Shown here: positions 1-8,023 of the stretch, in pieces
Position numbering within the stretch: the first letter of the stretch is position 1
Layout: each line of letters opens with the position of its first letter
DNA from: Scedosporium boydii
Lineage: Eukaryota; Ascomycota; Sordariomycetes; Microascales; Microascaceae
Direction: 5' to 3'
Assembly (NCBI GenBank): GCA_002221725.1
Contig: NJFT01000405.1
Span: forward strand, 1 to 15,784
Length of the DNA stretch: 15,784 bases
Notes under the pieces: generated by a model
The model's input: the letters and a program-made list of their open reading frames with translations, nothing else
Databases searched by the model: none
Told to the model about the DNA's origin: nothing
Position numbers and translations under genes: made by a program

Positions 1-13
1 AAAAAAAAAAAAA
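1..13. repeat. Left-edge poly-A tract
   Basis: The window opens with 13 consecutive A. Together with the 28-A run at the other end, this suggests the sequence is a contig terminated at homopolymers. It could also be an ordinary low-complexity tract cut by the window. Confidence 0.6.
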
Positions 14-1230
14 GAGTAGGGACCCCCATGTTGGATGGGGAAAGGGAGTGGTCCCGCCCAAGCCGGTGTGGAGCCCTGGGAAATGTGAAGAGAACGGTAA
101 TGTAAGATTACCGTTGCTGCTAGTGGTAACTGAGGCTGACCGGGCCTTTACGGAACAGGGAAGTGGATGTGTGTGGATGGTGGATGGGTGCGAAATGGCG
201 CTAATCTTGGTGAAGCGTACGTGTAAGTTGAAAAACGGGGGGGCAACTGGGACTAGGACGACTAGGACCAGGATGAGGATTTGGGAAAGTGACGACAAAA
301 CGGAAGGTCGCCCTGCACTTGTGGGATTGGGTCCCTTCCAGATGTTGTATTGGGTATTGATTGGTGATATTAGGACATTGAGATTGGGTATGATAGAGTG
401 GTCTGTGTCTTGGATTGTCGGGAGTTTTGGGAATGGGATGAGATGGATGTAAACTGGTGCTCACATCATTCAGGAGCAGGATGGGGGTTCGTGGGTTGGA
501 TTGCGTACTTTGTAGTCCAATTAATCGTCGTCGTCTATGGACGAGAGGAGACTCCGGTCTAGCCAGGGTGCTGATTGAACAAATCTACGCTGGGAATACG
601 AGTATCGTACTCTTTGTCTCGTTTGTCGAGGTATATCTTGTCGTATGTCGTCTGTTGGATAGACTCAGTGAAGCTCGACGATGCAAGGCTCAATAATGTA
701 GGCCAGTGGTATAAGGTGTTTCTCGAGGTCTCGGACCTTGGACGAGTTGCGATCTGGAGCTACTGTTTGAAGACAAGAAAGAACAACGATGGATGAAAAG
801 AATCTTCAATGGAAGAGGATCGCTCGGGAACGATCAAGATAAAGCAAGAGAGGGTGGTGTTTATTAGTGTTATGAACGTGGGTCAGCATATCCATTGATA
901 TTCCATATCCCCGTCCTCGTCTCCGTGTTGGTGTTTGACGAGTCCATCAGAGTTCTTGGGTATAACAGCTGCCATGTAATTTTCCCGCAGTGATTATCAA
1001 GCGATCTGCTACAAGTACGAAGGCGAGGGACAATGGAAGGAGCTGGCTGAGACTGACTAGTGTACTCCGTACTCCTGGATTGGGTCTTCCAAGGGTTTGC
1101 GACAGACCCTGTTGGGAAGGATACGCCCCCAGCCTGATACAATGATGGACCAGGGTCACAATACACAGGTACGCCGCCGTGCAAGCCCAACAAGTGGAAC
1201 TTGGGAAGGTCAAGCCCTGCCAGGGGGGAA

Positions 1231-1254
1231 AGGATGGAAGGGATGGAAGGGAGA
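1231..1254. repeat. Purine-rich GGATGGAAG short tandem repeat
   Basis: Two exact adjacent copies of the 9-mer GGATGGAAG lie at 1232-1249, in a wider G/A-rich stretch from about 1222 to 1285. The wider stretch holds further degenerate GGAAGG units. This is simple-sequence DNA with no coding meaning that I can see. Confidence 0.6.
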
Positions 1255-2240
1255 GCGGCGAGTTCAGATGGAAGGGGGAAGGGACGGCGGACGGACGCCA
1301 TGGAAGGAAACGGCGGTGGGTCACAGGACACGAGCCGCAAGTAGGGGGTACCATGGCTTACATGCAAAGGGCGATTTCATGCACATCGTCGAACATCTAT
1401 TCATCGATCTCCTTCTTTTCATCCACAATGTTGGGCTGAGATTCATTAGTTCTCATTGGAACGGCACGCTTTGGCAGGTTAGGAGGGATGAAGCACGAAG
1501 CTGCAACAAGTGCCGTATTGGTTAGTACCAAACTTGTCTCGAAAAGGTACCGTCTCGCTTTTGTTTTCCTCGACCTTTTTTTTTTCCTTCTTTTCACCTT
1601 CTTTTTCTACGAGGGGCCAGCAAAATGGCTTTATCGGAAAGCTTTACAATTTGGGAAAGCGAGATTCGTCATTTGAGGAATCAAGAAGAAGCCAACAACC
1701 GGGATGTGAGGTTATTAATTGCATTATTGATACTGAATTCCCTCATTATCAATGAGTGTCCTCGAAAAAGTCCGTTGTCTGGCCGTTGGCACCTGACTGT
1801 GTGCCAGTCAACCAAGAAAGCGAGATTGGATGGCCAGCTCGTCGCCTGCTCAGCAGCTTGGTCAGGTTGTCCACCGTGTGATTGAACCCGACCACTCGGC
1901 AGATTCTCAGCCTCAACTTGTATTATTGGACATGAACAGGAGGCCGCCGAAGTGTGTTGCGCTATTCGCTCACACATTCTTTCTCACATCCTCATCTCTA
2001 GAATATGTCTCCCCCCCTTCAATTCTGTCCTCGATAAACCTCTCATTGCCCCTTCCCTCTTAATTGTGGGAATTGTTGGGACTTCGAAAACATTAAAGTG
2101 TGCGAGAATCCGTTTTGTTGGCTCTTTCTGGTTTGGCGCTTGGGAATTACGGTGCATGTGACAAAAGGTAGGGAGACGGAAGGAGCTTGGGCTGTCTTTG
2201 GGAACTGAACTCCCTATGCTCGTCCCCTGTCCAGGGGGCT

Positions 2241-2252
2241 CGGAGTACTCCG
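2241..2252. repeat. 12-bp perfect palindrome CGGAGTACTCCG
   Basis: The 12-mer is its own reverse complement. A related non-palindromic form, GTACTCCGTAC, lies at 1062-1072, one base different from the GTACTTCGTAC element found elsewhere in this gene-poor region. These short motifs appear to form one family. Confidence 0.55.
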
Positions 2253-3165
2253 TGGATGTTTGTACTGTGCCTAAAGTGGGTGCATACAGTGCCTTCAGGG
2301 CACCAATTAGCACCTTCCCGTTGGTTTTCATCATCAATTCATCCTCATCCGTCTCAAGGTCCCACCATTCACCAGCAAACGTGTCCCAAGGTACCATGCC
2401 AAGGACGCCAAGTACAAGTACGAGGTACCTGACCTCCGTCCATTGCTGCGTCTTTCTTTTCTTCCCAGGGTCCAGACTTGGCCCAAATTATCACCGGGCT
2501 TGGCAGACACCCTTCCAGCTTTGTACTTCACCACCAGCCCGATTCGCTGGCTCAACATTCCCCTTGCCGCTGACCGAACACAGGGTCCGCACCCGCACCC
2601 CGACCCAAAGCTCCGACCGGACATCCACCCCTTTCCTTCCCATCCACGATGTTGCGCTTTGAGTCACCATGGTCCGGATCACATCCATGCAATATTTCTA
2701 AGCGCTACGGGGACACTTTCCAATTTTAAATGGCCGCGTGTGACTCTATACGTACATGCGGATTGGTTTAAGGAATCAATATCGTTTCGAAATAGTCGTC
2801 GCGCATCAATTGTTTCTGAATTGGCGGTGGTCGAGTTGTTGAACTTGTTTTGTGGATTGGGAAGGAAGTGGCTTTCGCTCAAGTGTGACTGGATGGGCGT
2901 CGTCACCGCTCTTCGGTCACGGTCAAAGATGTGCACAGGCACCAATGCACCAATGGTGTATGCGGCGAGTTACTAGTACCGAGTGCTACCTATTATGCCA
3001 GAATCCCCAAACAAAATCTCCCCAGAAAATTCTCGAAAATTGTCACGTCTCAGGTACTTTTGGACAAGAACTTAGGAAGAGACCCCTTTGTTGTTCACGA
3101 AATATGAAGCACACTACGAAGTAGGAACAAGGTTGGGAAGGACTTCTTTCTTCCCTATTCTGCTT

Positions 3166-3190
3166 GTACGAAGTACGCGAAGTACGAAGC
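3166..3190. repeat. GTACGAAGTAC-family cluster
   Basis: A perfect copy of the 11-mer GTACGAAGTAC lies at 3166-3176. It is followed at once by a partial unit (GCGAAGTACGAAGC), so the GAAGTAC core is iterated. The unit is quasi-palindromic, with GTAC arms flanking GAA. The reverse-complement form occurs twice at 5796-5827, and one-mismatch forms occur at 4195-4205 and 1062-1072. Confidence 0.65.
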
Positions 3191-3729
3191 ATTGAAACGA
3201 GCTTCGGTGTCTCGGTTTTTATGGGGATATTGTCAGAAGCGTCCCGAACCGCAGGGAACTACCAAGTATTGGGGAGAGAAAGCAAACAAACCTTGTTCAA
3301 AAAGGAGCCTAACTTCGGTCCTTCAAACTTTTGTGAAGGATCAGGATTCTGGCCAACTACGACCTTAGTTCTTTAGAGGACTCCCTCCTTGGTGATTGCG
3401 ATCGATGGCCTAGTGTATGAGACTCCTTTCTCGTCCTAGTCTCCCTTCCAAGGAGCCCTCGTATGTGTCCAGTGGGAGTCATAATAAGAGATCGTCAACT
3501 GGTCTCGGGTGGGCTCCACTGTACGAAGGAAAGAAATCCGGACTCGGCAATTTTTGATTGGGCATTTGCTCTTCATTAGTGTCGAGCCCGTTGGGAGGGT
3601 TTTCGGATGTGGGTGAAGAGTTCCGGTGCCCTCGAAGAGCTGGACACAACGAGAGGTCCGGTCTGTGTACCATACTTCGAAGTTACAGTGTACGCTCCTG
3701 ATGGATGTGGGCCTTGTACTTGACTAGAT

Positions 3730-3751
3730 GCACCGTCCCGTTTTACGGTGC
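3730..3751. repeat. Inverted repeat, 7-bp stem (GCACCGT / ACGGTGC)
   Basis: GCACCGT at 3730-3736 and its exact reverse complement ACGGTGC at 3745-3751 are separated by 8 nt. The sequence could form a hairpin if transcribed. A second hairpin-capable repeat lies 50 bp downstream. No RNA family is recognised. Confidence 0.45.
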
Positions 3752-3801
3752 TCCGTAACGATTAGCGTGCTCATGTAGCTTCCCCCAAACATTGGTAACA
3801 T

Positions 3802-3821
3802 CTAGGCTATTACTCGCCTAG
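3802..3821. repeat. Inverted repeat, 6-bp stem (CTAGGC / GCCTAG)
   Basis: CTAGGC at 3802-3807 and GCCTAG at 3816-3821 flank an 8-nt loop. The stem is short and could be chance, but it lies close to the 3730-3751 inverted repeat. Confidence 0.35.
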
Positions 3822-4180
3822 CCTCCTGCTTCTTTTGACGAATTAATAATAGCTGCCGTGGAAATAGTCACTGCCGTGTTCGGCGCATCTCCATGGTCTG
3901 TGATTATTTCCCAAATTCGGCTTCTGGGCCCTTCCTTTTCATGTAGGGCTTTCCGACTTTTCCCGAGCTTGGGGTCCAAAAGGAAGGAAGGGGGCGTGTA
4001 CTTCGAAGTGTAAGACTGAGGCTGCCATTTGATTTCGCAATTGTCAGGATTAACCATCGTCGTATTCACTCTCGACCCGAATCCACATGGTGGACAACAT
4101 CCTAGCAATATTTGATATTTGATCCCTTTTTTCTGCTCAATTCACCCCTTGTCTTATTTGGTATGAAGTCAAAGCATTCA

Positions 4181-4206
4181 TGTATGAAGTATGAGTACGA
4201 AGTATC
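4181..4206. repeat. Degenerate GTACGAAGTAC-family tandem pair
   Basis: GTATGAAGTAT (4182-4192) and GTACGAAGTAT (4195-4205) are near-tandem variants of the 11-mer, with two mismatches and one mismatch. They lie about 90 bp upstream of the weak ORF starting at 4296. Confidence 0.5.
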
Positions 4207-4295
4207 ATTGATTTTGCTGGGCCCGCTCTCTCAACCCTGACAACAAAGCGGATCCGACCACCAAAACATCCCCCCGTTGAAACGAGCCCGCCGCC

Positions 4296-4493
4296 ATGTC
4301 TGATGCGCAAAAGAAGAATGAAGAGTCCCCACCAAGCTCAAACGTGACAGACCTTCGATTCGGTTTAACCCATTGCCCATTGTCGCAGGACGCATATTCT
4401 GAAGCGAAGCACATCACTGTTCTTTATCCTAGACCCAGCGCTTCTCTTCAGATGGTTTCGTGTCTCCACGTGCGCTCGATAAGCTGCCGTTGA
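4296..4493 (+). CDS. Weak candidate small ORF, unknown
   Basis: A 65-codon ORF begins at an ATG in an unusually good start context (GCCGCCATGTCTG). Its N-terminus is polar and charged (MSDAQKKNEESPPSSN). The rest resembles no family I know. A possible 45-nt in-frame intron (GTGACA near 4344 to GTCGCAG at 4388, with TTAAC inside) can be drawn, but its donor is poor and its length is at the lower limit. A GTAAGT lies at 4504, just past the stop, so a larger spliced gene cannot be excluded. The start context is the main evidence, and a chance ORF is the more likely reading. Confidence 0.2.
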   Translation: MSDAQKKNEESPPSSNVTDLRFGLTHCPLSQDAYSEAKHITVLYPRPSASLQMVSCLHVRSISCR

Positions 4494-4566
4494 GGTTATC
4501 GTGTAAGTCGGCGATTACCTATTCGGGAGCTCAAGAGACAGGGGCTTATTCTTTTTTCTTGTCTTG

Positions 4567-4606
4567 GCAAAATTTCGTCTTCCTCAGAACCAGGACGAAA
4601 TTTTCG
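4567..4606. repeat. 11-13 bp inverted repeat, stable hairpin if transcribed
   Basis: AAAATTTCGTC at 4569-4579 is the exact reverse complement of GACGAAATTTT at 4594-4604. On the plus-strand RNA the stem extends inward by one G-U and one A-U pair (T80-G93 and T81-A92 in local numbering), giving 13 pairs and a 10-nt loop. It lies inside a long open frame but interrupts nothing recognisable. It is the longest perfect inverted repeat I found in the left half of the window. Confidence 0.6.
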
Positions 4607-5093
4607 TCAACTTCTATTGATGCTTATTTTCTGCTCCCTCCCTTCAAACCTGCTTGTTTCGAAGGGGAAACCCAACCATGGATTACATTACCGGCTACTA
4701 CTCCGAACGGAGGAACAACTGGCTGCTTTTCTGATGCCGAGTCGAGAGAGTTGGGAAGATGCCACGATGCCGGTTCTGATCTAGTTACTGACAGGACAGG
4801 ACCGCTTGCTCCCTTCTCTTTTGGGGGCCGCGGGTCGGAAAACTTCCTAATTTGACCGCGAGATCGACCCGATCAGCTCCGAACTGCTTAAAGCATCGAG
4901 GGCGGGTGGAGGGGAGATCAAGCGGCTCCCTCAGTCGCACTTTGACTTTCATGTATCAGCCATGCAGTGCAGGGTGGATGCGCGCAGAGAATCTAGATGC
5001 TCGAGGGCCTCTGATCCACGACAAGCCTGCGGTAGATCCTTATTCGTAATGTTGGTCCCCAAGCGCAGAAGAGTTCGCCACATCTTTTCTAAA

Positions 5094-5140
5094 CCACTAT
5101 AGTTTAATGGTTTACACCATCTCGGTTCGATACTGAACAA
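5094..5140 (+). pseudogene. tRNA-like relic (A-box and B-box, anticodon arm missing)
   Basis: TATAGTTTAATGG at 5098-5110 matches the start of the D-arm/A-box typical of some eukaryotic tRNAs (Glu/Gly/Gln-like). GGTTCGATAC at 5124-5133 matches a B-box/T-loop, with a weak TCGG/CTGA T-stem around it. Only about 13 nt separate the two boxes, so there is no room for an anticodon arm or variable loop, and no acceptor-stem pairing is apparent. It is best read as a deleted tRNA fragment or a tRNA-derived SINE scrap. Chance resemblance is possible. Confidence 0.25.
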
Positions 5141-5734
5141 CGGAATGCCCACCAGGGAGCCCAGGGAGATCGTCCCTTTCGGGCCCTGGCCCTACCGCCC
5201 CAACCCTAAGCAAGATTGGGGCCTGGTCCTCTTCCTCGATATCACCCTCCTCACGAAGGCTTCTTTGTTCTAGATCAACCTAGTGGCCTTTTACTCACGG
5301 ACCTCTCGGCCGAGATTGCTGTTGAACTAGTTTTCTGCAGATGCGGTTCGATATTGCGTGTAATGAAGGCCCCGCTGCCTGTGAATAATGCACCGCAAGG
5401 AGCTTACCAGGATAGGTTCAGGATCAAATGCCGCCAAGTGAGGCATTCTGCCCTCCTACCCGTGACAACCACCTTTGTGATACTTTTTTCTCTCACCCAT
5501 CAATGATCAACAGAGTCGGTGAAGAGGTTACAGATCGCGATCCCCTCGTGGTCTCGCAGACGAAGGTGTCACAGGAAAATCCTCCAATCTTGATGCGGCT
5601 AAAAGAGATACGTCCACTTACATCGAAGAGATAGAGCACCCTCTTCGAGTCTGTGGTGGGAGAGGTGAGCGACCTTGCATCAACCTGCCCTGTAACTGAT
5701 CTACGGGAGCCTCACCTTGATGGATCTTGATCTG

Positions 5735-5789
5735 CTCCCTTCCCCTTCCTTCTCCCTTCCTTCTCCCTTCCATCCATCCGTCCATCCAT
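5735..5789. repeat. Pyrimidine microsatellite (TTCTCCC)n / (CATC)n
   Basis: This is an almost pure C/T stretch: iterated CTTCCTTCTCCC units followed by CATCCATCCGTCCATCC. It is simple-sequence DNA that directly abuts the GTACTTCGTAC pair. Confidence 0.75.
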
Positions 5790-5795
5790 ACCTTC

Positions 5796-5827
5796 GTACT
5801 TCGTACTGCAATTGATGTACTTCGTAC
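5796..5827. repeat. Two perfect GTACTTCGTAC elements
   Basis: Exact copies of the 11-mer lie at 5796-5806 and 5817-5827, separated by 10 nt. They are the reverse complement of the copy at 3166-3176. Three exact copies of an 11-mer within 2.7 kb are far more than random expectation. Confidence 0.7.
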
Positions 5828-6871
5828 ACTGCGTGCAGCTATTGCCTGGCTTCACATCCATCGGCATCGGCATGCATCCTGCAAGTCGCCGGTCTGGCAA
5901 ACCCAATTCCCAAGCGAATGGCTCCGCCTAATTTTCCGCTCCAATGCCATGTCCTACTGGTCCTCTCTCCTTGCACTATTACTTTTCCGTCATCGCAGGC
6001 AGTTCCCATTCTGTTTTAGTCGATGCTAGTCGGCCCCGCTGTATCATCATGGAGTCTTCAATGGCCTAATCTAGTCGGCTCCGCATCCACTTTTGATGCC
6101 CGCAAGTCCGCAAGTCAGACCCCGCATATACTACACTAAGAGTCTAAGAATGGCGTTCTCATCGGGTCCAAGGCAGCCAAGAAGGCGTTTATGCATGACA
6201 ACACCTGTGATTACACTGGGGCTTACCGACCGGTACCAGTGTACTTTGTTGACCTTGATGCCGAGTTCTGTTGTGGGAACCTAGGAAGCTCTGATCGAAG
6301 GACCTGGGGTGTGCCGAGCTACTAAGAAATGCGCCGGCAAAGTTCCTTTCTTTGCTTTAGCTCCACGCCCCAGAATATTGCTGACGCTTCCTGCTTCCCA
6401 CTTCCTACATAGCGAGGTCGGAACGATTCTATTCCTGCATAGAGTCCTTGAAGAGCCTTTTTAATGGGTCTCCGTTCCCTCTCCGTCCCGAAGGAAAAAT
6501 ATTAACCAGTGGGAAAAAAAGGTGGAACTGCAAAGGCAAAAGAATTTCGGTGATGTGATATTTCCAGTTTGCCCTTTGTTTTTGCCCACCAAAAACTTCC
6601 CTCGGCTCGGTAACTTTTACACGTCACACTGAACTGGTCCGAAAGAGATCGATTCGGCATTGTCTCGAGACGGTGGCTGTCAATGCCTCCAACGTTTGCT
6701 ACTCTTCTTTGGCAGGCATTTTTTTTTCTCTACATTTTTATTTCGGGTTTTGTGGTTGTCAATTTTTGAAATTTCTTTTTCCTTTAAACTCTTGGTTTGT
6801 GTGGTTTGTGCGATTATCCGCAAGTTTTCTGTTCCCACAGGACATCCGATCCCTCTCCGAACACCGGAGAC

Positions 6872-7321
6872 ATGAGCAGATGGAAGCTCCGTCGCAATAT
6901 TAAACAGCACGCATTCAATTCTTGCCCAAGAGCCACAGGGAGAAGTCGTAGAACTGTAGTACAAAGCATATTGAGGCAATGGAGGGACAGGGGAGGCCTA
7001 GAACTTGGGGGTATCTCTCGTCTTCCGCCACAGGGACTACGGGTCCTACCGGGTGAACGATCCCGAATATCGATTAGCTTGAAGACGAAAAGGCCAGACA
7101 TTTCAAAGTATTTGTATTTCTTTACGGGATGGGTTGCAGCTTGGGCCACCGCCCTGGGTGTGTTGAATCTTGTGAAACTCGCGCGATATCGCAATAATCA
7201 CAAGCTGAAGCTACGGTGGGTAGGAACGAAACCAAACGGCGCGGCGGGGAAAGGAAACACGCTAAGCTGCATGGCCAAAATGGCGTCTTTTGCGCTGGAC
7301 CAGAATAAAAGTGGAAAATGA
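6872..7321 (+). CDS. Weak candidate ORF with one hydrophobic segment, unknown
   Basis: From the ATG at 6872 (MSRWKLRRN) a 149-residue frame runs to a stop at 7319-7321. Its first third is strongly basic. A hydrophobic stretch at about residues 80-102 (YLYFFTGWVAAWATALGVL) could be a single membrane span, followed by another basic tail. Upstream, a T-rich tract ending in CCCACAG at about 6840 resembles a leader intron boundary. Against this, the antisense strand is also open over 6814-7194, no family is recognised, and codon use looks unselected. It is probably a chance ORF, but the leader-like DNA in front makes it the best of the left-half frames. Confidence 0.2.
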   Translation: MSRWKLRRNIKQHAFNSCPRATGRSRRTVVQSILRQWRDRGGLELGGISRLPPQGLRVLPGERSRISISLKTKRPDISKYLYFFTGWVAAWATALGVLNLVKLARYRNNHKLKLRWVGTKPNGAAGKGNTLSCMAKMASFALDQNKSGK

Positions 7322-8023
7322 TGCGCATCAAGATTTATTCGGCAATAACCTTAGTGAGAAAAAGAAGGAAAGGATCTTAGGGTATTAGGGCAACGAGAAG
7401 GGGAAAAAAAAAAACACCGAGAAGCCGAGGATGCTGTCCGGCGAAGGGTTCCTCTTCTCTGCTTCTCTGTGTCGCTCCGTTTCTTGACTCATTTCCCGCG
7501 GTTTAGGGATCTTAAGTTTGGAAGATCTCTTCCCATGTGCTCGTGCCACTCCCCACGTCCCCTTTTTCTTCCTTGTTCGTGATGCATATGGGGCTAATGC
7601 AGCTAAGTCTATATCTACTTGTACAACTGGGATTCTCGACGCCGTACACACGTGATAATGAGGGGGGGTATCATTGCTAGACTGCTGGAGTGTTTACTTG
7701 TGTAAGTTCACACTTGCTTTGCTCTGGGAGCATTGTCGCATGGAGCTATCATGAAGTTCGCCAGGGCTCTCTGCTGTCAACAACCAGTCAGAGCCAGCCC
7801 GTATTAGTGTATATGTCAATATCTCAGTCGATGTACCCATCCAACTGTCCAGCCATCCCCACCATTCCCCGCACTCCGGTTAGATCTAGGGGTAAAGAGA
7901 GACAAGACCAAACCTAAAAAGAGTGAGTGACTCAGGGCTACCACAAAAGGGAGGGGGGGTGGGTGGGAAGCTCAGATGGGACCTTGAAGATTCAATGTTG
8001 GATTCGTGCCATCTCGATTCCTA
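7322..8023. other. Intergenic region, 3' flank of the minus-strand gene
   Basis: I see no gene in this stretch. It contains an A-run near 7404-7416, G-rich runs near 7662-7668 and 7951-7957, and a TGACTCA heptamer (Gcn4/CpcA-type consensus) at 7928-7934. The last lies downstream rather than upstream of the minus-strand gene. The 3' UTR and poly(A) site of that gene should lie within the last few hundred bases before 8023. Confidence 0.5.

Larger units (their letters stand above)
14..4295. other. Gene-poor region, no recognisable gene
   Basis: I read all frames here and found no protein family I recognise. The longest open stretches (for example 870-1367 minus, 1984-2397 minus, 2443-2976 plus) lack family motifs. 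Several overlap open frames on the opposite strand, as expected for chance ORFs in DNA of balanced composition. What can be seen is a GGATGGAAG-type purine repeat near 1232, T-rich runs near 1575-1610, a 12-bp palindrome CGGAGTACTCCG at 2241-2252, copies of the GTACGAAGTAC family, and two hairpin-capable inverted repeats at 3730-3751 and 3802-3821. It could be long regulatory intergenic DNA, host non-coding transcripts, or carry decayed coding sequence. Confidence 0.6.
4494..6871. other. Gene-poor region with inverted repeat, tRNA-like relic and microsatellite
   Basis: No ORF here has recognisable domains. The longest is the 131-codon frame at 4460-4855, which has an odd composition and no motif. 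Visible structure includes a long hairpin-capable inverted repeat at 4569-4604, a tRNA-like relic at 5094-5140, a C/T microsatellite at 5735-5789 and two GTACTTCGTAC elements at 5796-5827. From about 6,690 to 6,840 there is T-rich DNA ending in TTCCCACAG, which looks like a fungal 5' leader or intron 3' end just before the weak ORF at 6872. I see no decayed transposon terminal repeats or polymerase motifs. Confidence 0.5.

Noticed and set aside
870..1367. 165-codon minus-strand ORF overlapping another minus frame and a plus frame
   Set aside because: It is Ser/Pro-rich from translation of the GGAA repeat region, has no motif, and is open in several frames at once.
7928..7934. TGACTCA (Gcn4/CpcA-type site)
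   Set aside because: A single 7-mer is expected by chance about once per 8 kb when both strands are counted, and it lies downstream of the nearest gene.
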